From an uncultured Fibrobacter sp. (lineage in GTDB: Bacteria > Fibrobacterota > Fibrobacteria > Fibrobacterales > Fibrobacteraceae): DNA of 57,733 nt. A model generated the notes under the pieces. It was not told the DNA's origin. It did not search any database and worked only from the letters and a program-made list of their open reading frames with translations. Positions 7,377-16,571 of the stretch are shown in pieces (within the stretch, counting starts at the first letter, position 1; each line of letters opens with the position of its first letter). A program made the position numbers and the translations under genes. The stretch lies in contig CAMHDS010000009.1 in NCBI GenBank assembly GCA_946183925.1, positions 1-57,733 of the forward strand. Reading direction: 5' to 3'.

Positions 7377-8378
7377 TTACACCCGGCCGGCGAACATGTT
7401 GCTGAACAGCATCAGTCCCGAAACAAAGATGATGATACCGCCAGCAAATGTAACGACGGTGTAGATTTTCGTGGCGATTTTAGTATGGGCACTTCCCTTG
7501 TCGATTCCCTTGCGGAAAGCGACGGCGGCAATGCCGAAGGCCACGTTGGTAATGGTCATGCCGATGCAAATGACGAGCGCTCCCAAGAGGGAAAGTGCCA
7601 CCATGGAGTTCAGCAGGCAGAAAAGCACAATCAGCGCCACGGCGGGGCAGGGAACAATTCCCGTGACGGCGGCCACCCCGATGATTTCTCGCCAGCGGGC
7701 AATGGGCGGGAGTGGCGTTTCCGAGCAGTGTTCTGCGCTTTCTCCATCCTGTGCAACCATTTTGGCCTGCTTTCGTTGCGTGATGATGTCGCGGATGCCG
7801 AGTACCACAAGTAAAATGCCTGTAAGCATCACCAGCGCATAGCTTGCTTTTTCGATGCCTATACGGCCCGTTTCAAAGGCGTTGAATACGGTGGCCTTGA
7901 AAATGGCATATAAAACAAGCAAAAGCAAGACGGCGCTCATGGTGTGGGTCACGGTGATGCCCGCTCCCAGAGCAACACCTTGCCTCCAGCGTCCACGACG
8001 GGCGATAAAATAGCCCACCACGATGGATTTTCCGTGTCCTGGGCCCAATGCATGCAGCATGCCGTACACGAGGCAAATGGCGAGGAATTTCCAGATGACG
8101 CCCCAGTCGCCGCCTTTCATGGCCGAAATGACAGCGGTAAGCTTTTCGCGGAGGATTTTTTGCTCCTGGGCGATGATGGCGTAAAACGAGGTTTGCTTTT
8201 TAGGTGAGACAGTGGGGGCTACTGGTTCGCTTGTGGTGTTGCCGTCATCGGGTGCAGCGACTTGCTCTGTGGAAGTCGCTTTTTTGACATCGCCCATGTC
8301 AAAGCGTTTCTTTTTCACATCGGAAAACGCCAGGGAGGCGAGAATTAAGATTAGCAGGAGAACAATAGTCTTTTTCAT
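7377..8378 (-). CDS. NicO/RcnA-type nickel/cobalt transporter
   Basis: A 333-residue membrane protein starting at ATG 8378 (MKKTIVLLLILILASLAFS, a signal or first helix). After a variable, Pro/Ser-rich periplasmic stretch comes LVYGMLHALGPGHGKSIVVGYF, the HALGPGHGK signature of the NicO/RcnA/UreH-like family. Around six helices follow, including THTMSAVLLL and AAVTGIVPCPAVALIVLF. The family exports or imports Ni/Co and some members act on other small solutes. It lies 14 bases downstream of the MMPL gene on the same strand, so they are probably cotranscribed. The first 81 codons of the open frame overlap the MMPL gene and were excluded. Confidence 0.75.
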   Translation of the reverse strand: MKKTIVLLLILILASLAFSDVKKKRFDMGDVKKATSTEQVAAPDDGNTTSEPVAPTVSPKKQTSFYAIIAQEQKILREKLTAVISAMKGGDWGVIWKFLAICLVYGMLHALGPGHGKSIVVGYFIARRGRWRQGVALGAGITVTHTMSAVLLLLVLYAIFKATVFNAFETGRIGIEKASYALVMLTGILLVVLGIRDIITQRKQAKMVAQDGESAEHCSETPLPPIARWREIIGVAAVTGIVPCPAVALIVLFCLLNSMVALSLLGALVICIGMTITNVAFGIAAVAFRKGIDKGSAHTKIATKIYTVVTFAGGIIIFVSGLMLFSNMFAGRV

Positions 8379-8392
8379 AGCGGTGCGCCAAC

Positions 8393-11023
8393 CTATTTCT
8401 TTTTCAGCCAGGTGCCGCACAGGTACATCGTAAAGATGATGCTTGTAATCAGGAACATGGCGATGCTGATGCAGGCCAGGTCGCCGATACCCTTGAGGCC
8501 GCGGTGGGTGGTGAACAAGAAGCCCACGAAACCTGCGATGGTCGTAGTAGAGCTTGCCATCACGTTCCGGCCGGTAGTATCCATCAGCTGACGGAGCGTC
8601 AGGTTCTTGTCGCCTATCCATGAGGTAATCATGTGGATAGTGGCGTCAATGCCGATACCGAGTGACATTGGGATTACAATCACGTTGTAGATGCTGATTT
8701 TCCCGAATTCAAACATGTCGGTGAGGAACCCGAGAAGCCCGAGGGTGAGGAGTGTTCCCATGCCAAAGGAAATACAGCCTGCCAAGAAGAGTTTCGGCTT
8801 GCGGAAAGAGATTACCAGCGTGCCGAAAATCACGAGGATGATGACCAGAGCCAGGCGGAAACTGTCCTTCTTTACGGAATCGATTACGTCGGAGAGGATA
8901 AACTGCGAAGAGAAAGTGCGCAGGTCTTCGCCGTCAAAGTTCCAGTGTCCATAGCGCTCCTGGAAACGGTGCAGGGCGTGGGCATCCCAACTGGGGAAGT
9001 CTCCGTAGATAAAGCCGATCTTTCCGTAGCTGCCGTCCTTTTCGCGAAGCAGGTCCAGAGTCCAGCTGGGAACATCTTCGGCGGTGAAAGGCTTTTCTAC
9101 AGAGGAGAGCTTGCGGAGGTTCCCGATGTTTACGGAATCGTCGCCTTCGGTCCGGTCGAACACGCGGGCCTCAACCAGGTCGCGGATTTCCTCGATCACT
9201 TCGAGACGGGCCTCTTGGGAATCTTTTGGCGGAACGAAACTCTTGAGGGTGAGGAAACTTCCGAGGGTTGAATCGTGTTCCACGTGCAGGCGCACCATCA
9301 GGGTGTCGTAAAGCTTGTCCAGTTGTTCGGGCTTGCTTCCCATCACAGCTGCCGGTGTTGAGGTTACGGCCTTGCCTGTCGCGCGGGTCACCTTCGTAGA
9401 AATCTTGTTCTTCGAGGCCGTCACGTTGGTAGAGACGCGACGCAGGTTGCGGAGGTTATGCTCAAAGTCTACATCCTGTGCGAACCAGAGTGACACTGCA
9501 CCTAGGGCAAATCCCGCAAGGGCTGCATACTTGAAGAAACGTAAAATTTTCGCTTCGTCCCAGGACTTGGGCAATAAGGAGTTGTCCGGTGCCTTCGGGA
9601 TTCCGCCCATGCACTTGATAAAGACGGGGAGCACAAGCACAGAGGTAAGCATGCTGAAGAATACGCCTACGGAGGCCACCACGCCGAACTCATAGAACCC
9701 GCGGAAGTGTGCGGCAAGGAGCGTAAGGAAGGCGGCAATTGTCGTGAAACTTGCGAGAATGAAGGGCTTGAGCATTTTCCTCTGGGCATGTTCCAGCACT
9801 TCTTCTAAGGTCGCGTACTTGTGCAATAGTTTCTGCGAAGTGCCTAGGATATGAATCGAGTAGTCGATACCGATGCCCAAGATGATGGAGGCCACAAACA
9901 CTGTGAAGGGGTTCAGCTTGCCGTAGAAGAGAGCCGTAAACGCAAGCGTCGGGAGGCAGGCGTAGAGCACCGATGCCGTCACGAGAATCGGGCCCTTTAC
10001 GCTCCTGAAGAAGAATATGGTGAGGAAGATGATGAGCACCAGGCTGATGCCGAACGAGAAGATGGAATCATTCGCGACTTCATCCACTTCCTTGAGGCCC
10101 TCGTAGGTACCTTCCACCGTAAAGCGTGTGGGAACGGGATAGGTCTTGCTGCTGAAATAGGTCAGCAGGGAATCGGTACGGGCCAAGATGTGGGTCACGA
10201 ATTCATAGTCGGTAGAAGGCTTGATGAGCTTGGCGTTTACCACGCCGTTGTAGAGAATCTTTCCGGTGCTGTCGGGGCGCGGGGAACCGATGAGGCGGTT
10301 CTTAAGTTTTGTGGGAATGGTGGATTTCGGATTCCACTCATCGTCGTCACTGAGATTCTTCGCTTCGTCCTGCGTCATCAAAGACGAATCCGAACTGCTC
10401 CTCTTGAAGAATGCGTCAAAAGCGCTTACCGCTTCGTCGGGGAGGCCGAGTTCTCTTGGGAGGTTTTCGTCAATCCAGACCCGTTCCTTTTTCGGCTCGG
10501 CTGTTGTCGTGCTGTCTGAGCTTGTCGAAGGGTCACCCAGCAAATCTACTACCAGCGGGCCGTTCTTGCGGCCAATTTCAAGCTGCAATTCTTCCAGGTT
10601 ATCGCGAATGTGTTCCAGATGCTTTATGGGCAAGTAGAGGAGAGCGTTATCCTTGAAAAACTGATTGTCGTTATCTACTTGGGTCGAGACGAAATCGCCT
10701 TCCCAATTCTTGTGGATGTAATCGGCGATGGAATCCTGCAGGGCTACCACCAGGTTCACGTCTTCACTCTGGATGGCTATCATGAACTTGTCAGTAGAAC
10801 CGAATCGCTGGTAAGATTCCTCAAGGGCCTTTACGCTGGGCGTGCCTTCGGGCAGTAGGTGCGAAAGGTCGGCATCCAGTTTGAGGCCCGGCTTGAATAA
10901 AATGGGAATTGCAAAAAGAAGCGCCAATATCAGGTAAAAGGCGAGGGCCTTGTACTGGTGCTTGCAAATCAGGGGAATGTACCAGTTGGAAAATCTTTCG
11001 GGAAGTGATTTTTTGTTAGCCAT
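8393..11023 (-). CDS. MMPL/RND-superfamily exporter
   Basis: An 876-residue RND-type transporter with the duplicated layout of this family: one N-terminal helix (residues about 20-45), a large periplasmic loop, five helices with GIGIDYSIHILG, a second helix and loop, then a second bundle with SLGIGIDATIHMI and FVGFLFTTHRGLKGIG. The GIDxxIH motifs and size resemble HAE3/HpnN-like lipid or hydrophobe exporters. The start at 11023 (MANKKSLPERF) removes an unlikely 23-residue extension. A serine/threonine-rich stretch (GDPSTSSDSTTT) in the first periplasmic loop is encoded by a dispersed repeat. Substrate unknown; it shares a transcript with the NicO gene. Confidence 0.8.
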   Translation of the reverse strand: MANKKSLPERFSNWYIPLICKHQYKALAFYLILALLFAIPILFKPGLKLDADLSHLLPEGTPSVKALEESYQRFGSTDKFMIAIQSEDVNLVVALQDSIADYIHKNWEGDFVSTQVDNDNQFFKDNALLYLPIKHLEHIRDNLEELQLEIGRKNGPLVVDLLGDPSTSSDSTTTAEPKKERVWIDENLPRELGLPDEAVSAFDAFFKRSSSDSSLMTQDEAKNLSDDDEWNPKSTIPTKLKNRLIGSPRPDSTGKILYNGVVNAKLIKPSTDYEFVTHILARTDSLLTYFSSKTYPVPTRFTVEGTYEGLKEVDEVANDSIFSFGISLVLIIFLTIFFFRSVKGPILVTASVLYACLPTLAFTALFYGKLNPFTVFVASIILGIGIDYSIHILGTSQKLLHKYATLEEVLEHAQRKMLKPFILASFTTIAAFLTLLAAHFRGFYEFGVVASVGVFFSMLTSVLVLPVFIKCMGGIPKAPDNSLLPKSWDEAKILRFFKYAALAGFALGAVSLWFAQDVDFEHNLRNLRRVSTNVTASKNKISTKVTRATGKAVTSTPAAVMGSKPEQLDKLYDTLMVRLHVEHDSTLGSFLTLKSFVPPKDSQEARLEVIEEIRDLVEARVFDRTEGDDSVNIGNLRKLSSVEKPFTAEDVPSWTLDLLREKDGSYGKIGFIYGDFPSWDAHALHRFQERYGHWNFDGEDLRTFSSQFILSDVIDSVKKDSFRLALVIILVIFGTLVISFRKPKLFLAGCISFGMGTLLTLGLLGFLTDMFEFGKISIYNVIVIPMSLGIGIDATIHMITSWIGDKNLTLRQLMDTTGRNVMASSTTTIAGFVGFLFTTHRGLKGIGDLACISIAMFLITSIIFTMYLCGTWLKKK
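10514..10533. repeat. Dispersed short repeat inside the MMPL gene
   Basis: CTGAGCTTGTCGAAGGGT is the same kind of short element as in znuA (CTGAGCCTGCCGAAGG). On the coding (minus) strand it reads GDPSTSS, in a low-complexity segment of the first periplasmic loop. It is tolerated in frame. Confidence 0.5.
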
Positions 11024-11116
11024 AGGGGGCAATATAACAAAAAGGGGCGCAGACGGCACGACGTGCGACCCAAGTTGTTGATATTCGGTCAAATACGACT
11101 GATAGAGGGGTCTGCT

Positions 11117-13132
11117 TTACGGCATCATGATGTCGTTGCGGAGAACGGAGCGCAAGACTTTGGCAGTACTGACGGCCTTCTTTTTCCAAGCAAGGTCGCT
11201 AGGGTCGGTCGTGAGCACATAAGGACTTTCACCACCGGAGGGGGCGCGGTACACATCTTCGTTTTCAAGGCCGCCTGCAAGCACATGGTCGCGGAAGCCC
11301 AAGTAATAAGCATTCTGCGAGAAGAACACCGATGGTTGCTCTGCCGGACGTTCTTGTGCGAGCAAGTCATAGCCCCAGAAGTGGTTTGGTTCACGGACCT
11401 GTGCCAAGTCAAAAATCGTGGGTCCCAAATCTAGTTGCGAGGCTACATCTTTGCGGATAGAAAGTTCATTGAACAGGGCGGTATCTGCCGAGAAAATTCC
11501 GATGAAAATCTGCGATGCGGAAAGGCCGAGGGGTTGTGGTACTAGGTAATCTACAGAGTCTACGGGAGTATCGTGGTCTCCTAGGATAAAGACAACTGTG
11601 TTTTCAAAATCAGAGCGGGCAGAAAGCGAATCAAAAAAACGGCCTAGTTGAGTATCTGTGTAACGAATAGCGTTTCTGTAACGGGTCATCGCATCGTCGG
11701 GTTGAGCAGCGAATGCAATTGGGTAATTGTAGAACGGAATGTGTGAGGCAATTGTATTAAATGCGAGCAGCCAAGGTTTGTTGTTAGGCATGGTTTTTAA
11801 AAGCTTCAAGGCGGCGTCAGTGCCAAGACTATCAACTGATCCTTCCACTTTTTCTTCATCAGGCAGGTACCATTCTTTGCCAAAAAACTTTTCGACAAAG
11901 GGCAAAGTATGATCAAAAATCGGATTTGAAACAGTCATATATTTTTTTGAATAGTTTGTCAGAAATTCTGGCCAACCCTTGAACTTATTCGCAGCATAGA
12001 AACTGGGCACGTCGCGGTTCGGATGCGAGGGAAACCCCATATAGGTAGCCATAGTCCCGCGCACCGTTGGGTAGCCGCCGCTAAAAGCGTTTTTGAACCA
12101 AAGACCGCCGCCAAGTGCATTGCCGGCAGAATCCTTGGCGTAGTATCCGCCATTTGCAAGCTTCCAGATGTTCGGGGCCAACGTGGTGTCGCCTTCGAGC
12201 ATCTTGTTGAAGATGCGGCCCTTGAAGGATTCTCCCATGATGAATACGATGTTGTAGGGCTTTTTTGCCTTGTATTCGTGGGTGGGGGCATTGCGGTACA
12301 TCGGAAGCTCCAGAGCATCGCTGCGGCCAGCAGCAAAGTCCTTCGGCAAGAAGGCATCCAAATCGCCGACAAGTTCCTCGGTAATCTTTGCGTTGTCGTG
12401 AATGAATTCAAAAGTTTCGACCGCCGCAATATGCAGGATAGGTGCGGTAAGGGTGTGTTTGCCCAGTGTAAAGCGCATGTCCACTTTCGTGTGGGTTACC
12501 GGAATTTCAATCCAGCCGCGAGTGCCCGTAAGGAACAGCACGAGCGGCGTAAGCGATAGAGCCATGCCGATGGCGAACATCGCGACAGGAACTTTTTTGG
12601 AGGCGTTCTTCCAGGCGCCGCCCTGATTGTTAAGCACGAGCGAACGGCGTTGGTTACGCAGCCGAAGCGAGTAGGCAACTATAAACGCGATGGCTCCTGC
12701 AAAGCAGAGCAAGACCGTTGAAACCCACAGAATTGTCCCGAGTAGGTCGCCCCCCAGTGTGGAAATCGTCGTGGCATCGGTGATGTTCGAGATGTGAAAA
12801 TAGGTACGCAAAAAGGAATAAGAAAGACGCTGGTGTGAAAAGCGGAATACATCATAATCTGCAGCCGCTACAAAAAAATAAAGTGCATAGAATACGGCAA
12901 GTCCGCGGGGGGCACGGGCAAAGCCGAAAAGGGCTGCCATCACAAGGATTGCTCCATAGGCCATGAAAATTTGCCAAAGCGTCTTTCCTTCAAACATTTC
13001 GGCCATTGAAAGGCCTAAGGGGTCAGGGAGTCCATAAAATAGCACAAGCATTGTTGTTTGCATTACAATCGCAAGTAATGCCATGCAAAGATAGGGGTTG
13101 CTTTTGTTCAAAATCGACTTAAAAAACATCAT
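11117..13132 (-). CDS. LTA-synthase-like phosphoglycerol transferase/sulfatase-family membrane protein
   Basis: A 671-residue protein with about five N-terminal membrane helices followed by a periplasmic sulfatase-fold domain, the architecture of LtaS and OpgB. NIVFIMGESF begins the catalytic domain with the metal-ligand glutamate. GGYPTVRGTMA offers T356 as candidate nucleophile. IFDHTLPF and VFILGDHDTPV supply later metal-binding residues. Fibrobacter has no teichoic acid, so the acceptor is more likely a periplasmic glycan or lipid head group. The gene is divergent from a second family member across 91 bases. An AAGGAT-like ribosome-binding site precedes the start. Confidence 0.75.
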   Translation of the reverse strand: MMFFKSILNKSNPYLCMALLAIVMQTTMLVLFYGLPDPLGLSMAEMFEGKTLWQIFMAYGAILVMAALFGFARAPRGLAVFYALYFFVAAADYDVFRFSHQRLSYSFLRTYFHISNITDATTISTLGGDLLGTILWVSTVLLCFAGAIAFIVAYSLRLRNQRRSLVLNNQGGAWKNASKKVPVAMFAIGMALSLTPLVLFLTGTRGWIEIPVTHTKVDMRFTLGKHTLTAPILHIAAVETFEFIHDNAKITEELVGDLDAFLPKDFAAGRSDALELPMYRNAPTHEYKAKKPYNIVFIMGESFKGRIFNKMLEGDTTLAPNIWKLANGGYYAKDSAGNALGGGLWFKNAFSGGYPTVRGTMATYMGFPSHPNRDVPSFYAANKFKGWPEFLTNYSKKYMTVSNPIFDHTLPFVEKFFGKEWYLPDEEKVEGSVDSLGTDAALKLLKTMPNNKPWLLAFNTIASHIPFYNYPIAFAAQPDDAMTRYRNAIRYTDTQLGRFFDSLSARSDFENTVVFILGDHDTPVDSVDYLVPQPLGLSASQIFIGIFSADTALFNELSIRKDVASQLDLGPTIFDLAQVREPNHFWGYDLLAQERPAEQPSVFFSQNAYYLGFRDHVLAGGLENEDVYRAPSGGESPYVLTTDPSDLAWKKKAVSTAKVLRSVLRNDIMMP

Positions 13133-13223
13133 TAATCCTTTTGACCTGTAAAAATAAAAAAAGTTATGACGGAGACCTATAGGATATCTATATTTGGCGA
13201 CGTAAAGAAGGAGACATGTTCTA

Positions 13224-15158
13224 ATGTTCCATTGGTACTGGTTTTGGTACGGGCTAATTCTGATTGTAGGACGATTTTCGTTGCTTCTATCGCTCTATTG
13301 CCTGAAAACACCGTATGGCGGTGCCTTTGTCGACCGCATTGACAAATTTCTGTGGCACACGCTTTATGTGGAATCTGGCGTATGCATGGCTCTGGCAACC
13401 TTTTTTTATGCCATATCCTTTTTTGTCCGCGGCAAGGGTATCCAAATTTTAAAGATTATTTCTATTATCTTCGGCTCCCTTTATCTCATTCTTGCAGGAA
13501 CTGATGACGAAATCATGCGCTGGATGAGCCAGAAATTGTCCCTTTCGTTTATCAGTACTTACATTCTGGCGTTTTCCGACACTGAACTCGCCTCGAACAT
13601 TTTCTGGGGTGACGCCTCCCACTTTTTACTGACCGTCGGCATTGTGACTTTTTTTACGGCTGCATTGGTTTTCTTTACGATCAAAAAGAAACAGAACAAT
13701 TTTTTTGCAGCACCTTACAAGAAAAATATCCTGTCTTTGAGCATTATGTTTATTCTCGCCGTCGTCGGCTGCACCTCTTTCTGGTGGTACAATCCTGTTT
13801 CACGACGCCAAGTACGAATCAAGCCCGTCATCTACAGCTTTACCGACAATTTTCTAGAAATTCTTAAAACGAGAAATCCTCCCGCCGATTATCATGAAGG
13901 CGTCATTGCACTCCGAGGAAATCTCGATCAGGAATACCCTTTCTGGAAAGAAGCTAAGAACGAAAAGGCCTCACTTGATGCCTTCAAGAAAAAGCCTCTC
14001 GAAGAAAGACCAGACATCATCCTTTTTACCATTGAAAGTCTGCGAGGCTGGACCAACGACATGCGCGTTGAAGAAAACTGCAAGCGCACGCCGCACCTTT
14101 GCGAACTCGCTAAAAACAGCCTATACTTTCCCTACGCCTACAGTGTTGGATCTCCTTCTATTGAAGGTCTGCTTGGCATCATGGAAGGTGTCTTGAGCCT
14201 TCCCCATCACGTGTTGCTCAACAGCTATCCCAACACGCAGATGCGTTCTATTTCCGAAATACTTCGCGACGCCAATTACCATACTGAGGTACTTATCGGT
14301 TCAGACCCGTATTTCGACAACGGAATGGTCTGGTTCCAAAAATGGTTCGATTATGTAGAATACAACCCCGAAAATCATAGCGATGTTGCTATGGCCCACC
14401 GCTTTATCGAACACTACAATACACGTCCCAAGGATAAGCCTCTATTCTACCACTGGATGAGCTGTAGCATGCATATTCCGTTCGATTTGCCCGAAGATAT
14501 GGGACCAAAGCCGGACGACATTGATGAAGCCTATCTCCGCGCCGAAGCCTATATGGATAGCGCTCTCGGCATCATCATGGACGAAGTTGCAAAAAGTCCA
14601 AGAGCTAATAACACCTTGTTTATCTTGACCGGAGACCATTCCTTACCCAATAGCGAGCAGATGCCCACCGTAGAAAGGGTTGGTCAGGCATCCGATGCTT
14701 TTACTTGGGTTTCTCTCCTGTTTGCAGGCCCCGGCATCGAACCACGCACAGATACGCATCCGGTATCTCAAGGGGACATTGCTCCATCGATTATCGGTTA
14801 TCTTGATCTGGAAGTATCCAATCACTTTATGGGAACAGACTTACTTAGTTGTAGGGATTCCAGTTGCACTATGGAATTTCCGCCGGTCTATTCTTTCCGT
14901 GGTGGTGACATGGGACTCCGCGACGACTCGCTCACGTTCTTGCTCCCGAATGTCGAAGGTAAGGATCCTGCTCTCGTTTTAAAGAAAGACCACGAGCCGA
15001 CCTGGAATACGGCAAGTCCCGTGGAAGGTTTCGTGAACGAGCAGCCTACTGAAGTAAGCCGCGAAGAAATACTCAAGACAACAGCTACCATGCGAGCCAT
15101 TTCGAACACTTGGAAGTATATTGTCTATAGAAACAAGCTTATGCCAACCAAAGAATAA
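13224..15158 (+). CDS. Second LTA-synthase/sulfatase-family membrane protein
   Basis: A 644-residue protein with five predicted N-terminal helices and a periplasmic alkaline-phosphatase-fold domain. PDIILFTIESLRGW contains the metal-ligand Glu. The nucleophile region reads GSPSIEGLLG, so Ser would replace the Thr of LtaS. HWMSCSMHIPF and FILTGDHSLPN are the later metal motifs. AAGGAG at 13208-13213 gives 10 bases to ATG 13224. Its stop overlaps the flippase start (TAATG), so the two are coupled and may modify or export one surface glycan. It is clearly a paralogue of the divergent gene at 11117, but distant. Confidence 0.7.
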   Translation: MFHWYWFWYGLILIVGRFSLLLSLYCLKTPYGGAFVDRIDKFLWHTLYVESGVCMALATFFYAISFFVRGKGIQILKIISIIFGSLYLILAGTDDEIMRWMSQKLSLSFISTYILAFSDTELASNIFWGDASHFLLTVGIVTFFTAALVFFTIKKKQNNFFAAPYKKNILSLSIMFILAVVGCTSFWWYNPVSRRQVRIKPVIYSFTDNFLEILKTRNPPADYHEGVIALRGNLDQEYPFWKEAKNEKASLDAFKKKPLEERPDIILFTIESLRGWTNDMRVEENCKRTPHLCELAKNSLYFPYAYSVGSPSIEGLLGIMEGVLSLPHHVLLNSYPNTQMRSISEILRDANYHTEVLIGSDPYFDNGMVWFQKWFDYVEYNPENHSDVAMAHRFIEHYNTRPKDKPLFYHWMSCSMHIPFDLPEDMGPKPDDIDEAYLRAEAYMDSALGIIMDEVAKSPRANNTLFILTGDHSLPNSEQMPTVERVGQASDAFTWVSLLFAGPGIEPRTDTHPVSQGDIAPSIIGYLDLEVSNHFMGTDLLSCRDSSCTMEFPPVYSFRGGDMGLRDDSLTFLLPNVEGKDPALVLKKDHEPTWNTASPVEGFVNEQPTEVSREEILKTTATMRAISNTWKYIVYRNKLMPTKE

Positions 15159-16567
15159 TGAACAATCTCGAATCTGATAGCAAATTCCTAAAGAAAGGCG
15201 CCCTTTTTAACATTTTGGGGACTGCGCTTAAGATTTGTGGCCCCCTCCTAACTGTTCTACTGGCGCGTATTTTCGGAGCGACGGAATTTGGCATATTCGT
15301 TTCAACGCAGGCTTTGCTACTGACAATTTCACGTGCATCGACAATTGGCCTGGACAGGGGCCTGCATTGGTACCTCCCTCAGAACAAACTCCATAACCGG
15401 CCACATTACCAAGGCATCATGGAATCGTTCTGGGTAACCATCGCTATATCTCTAATTATAACGTTTGCCATATTTGGAGCTTCGTTCACAGATTTCGTTT
15501 CGGACGAACTTCCCTATTATGCGCTTTCGCTCGTTTTCTACTCTGGGACCTTTGTCTTGAGCAATTCTTCCGAAGGCAATCGAAAACCTTGGTACGCCAT
15601 CCTTATCAACGATTTTCTCGTTGCGGTCCTTTCTCCCGGAGCCTCTATTATTCTGCACCTCTGCGGAATCCCACATGCACTCCCCTTTGGTCTTTTACTT
15701 GGACAAATTGGCGGATTTACCATGCATTCGTTAGTCATTCGTTCGCAATTCAAGGATATGCCGCTCATTCCCGCGAAACGGATTGAAAAAGAACTGGTCC
15801 TTTATTCAGTGCCCATCGGATTCAATGTTCTGACAGGAAACCTGCTGATGCGATCCACCTTGTGGATGGTACTGTTCTTTTTGGGAGCCGAAGCTGCCGG
15901 TGTTTATGCCCTGATGACCACCCTGGCAAATGGACTACAGACCATCCGCAACGGGTTCAATCCTATCCTGATTCCCGTCGTCTCTGAAATGAACGAGGAA
16001 CGCCTTAAGACAGACGTCAAACCCGTTTATTCCTACTGTGTTTCGATGGCTACCATGATCCAGATAGTCATCGGATTCTTCATCGTGCTTTTCCCCGCCG
16101 AAATCATGTCGATTGCCGGCAAGAGCTATGTCATGCAGCCCAAGGCTCTGGGAATCTTGCTCTTCTTCCAGCTTATCGCGACGTTCTTTGGCATGGTCAA
16201 TACAATTATCGATGGCATTGGGAAGAGTATAGTTAACCTCAAGGTAAGCCTGCTCGCCCTTGCGCTTTCGCTGCTCTTTGGGTTCCTGCTGATTCCGCCA
16301 TTTGAACTTGTCGGAGCCGCGCTTTCCATGTTCATCTATGGGCTTGCCTCTGCAATCTGTTACAATGTCTACCTGCTGCGCCGAAAAATGCAACCATACT
16401 CCCGCAAACTATGGGTGGAATTTGTATGGATTCTGGCTCTTATCGGGCTCTACATTTTCGTCAATATCGATGGTGTCCAACTGGAAATGTGGCACAAGAT
16501 TGCCATCTACGTAGCAACGATGTTGGTACTGGGCGCCCAATACCTCTTCTACAAACGGAAGTTCTAG
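15158..16567 (+). CDS. Wzx-like polysaccharide flippase
   Basis: A 469-residue polytopic membrane protein of the MOP/oligosaccharide-flippase type with 12-14 hydrophobic segments. The N-terminus (FLKKGALFNILGTALKICGPLLTVLLARIFGATEFGIF) matches the family's usual opening, where a G.xxGxF motif follows the first helix. It would translocate an undecaprenyl-linked oligosaccharide across the inner membrane. It is translationally coupled to the sulfatase-like gene upstream. Its stop is 4 bases from the convergent glycosyltransferase gene, with no room for a separate terminator. Confidence 0.75.
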   Translation: MNNLESDSKFLKKGALFNILGTALKICGPLLTVLLARIFGATEFGIFVSTQALLLTISRASTIGLDRGLHWYLPQNKLHNRPHYQGIMESFWVTIAISLIITFAIFGASFTDFVSDELPYYALSLVFYSGTFVLSNSSEGNRKPWYAILINDFLVAVLSPGASIILHLCGIPHALPFGLLLGQIGGFTMHSLVIRSQFKDMPLIPAKRIEKELVLYSVPIGFNVLTGNLLMRSTLWMVLFFLGAEAAGVYALMTTLANGLQTIRNGFNPILIPVVSEMNEERLKTDVKPVYSYCVSMATMIQIVIGFFIVLFPAEIMSIAGKSYVMQPKALGILLFFQLIATFFGMVNTIIDGIGKSIVNLKVSLLALALSLLFGFLLIPPFELVGAALSMFIYGLASAICYNVYLLRRKMQPYSRKLWVEFVWILALIGLYIFVNIDGVQLEMWHKIAIYVATMLVLGAQYLFYKRKF

Positions 16568-16571
16568 CCTA

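Noticed and set aside
8393..11092. Upstream extension of the MMPL protein to 11092
   Set aside because: The extra 23 residues have no membrane or family character; the start at 11023 gives the standard MMPL N-terminus.
13216..13224. Two-codon frame ATG TTC TAA between the Shine-Dalgarno and the start of the second sulfatase gene, sharing the A of the real start
   Set aside because: Its spacing to AAGGAG is only two bases, too short to be used efficiently. Probably coincidence.
16488..16504. TGGCACAAGATTGC, a -24/-12-like string
   Set aside because: Spacing is one base short of that required and it lies inside the flippase gene, near its 3' end, with no gene downstream on that strand.
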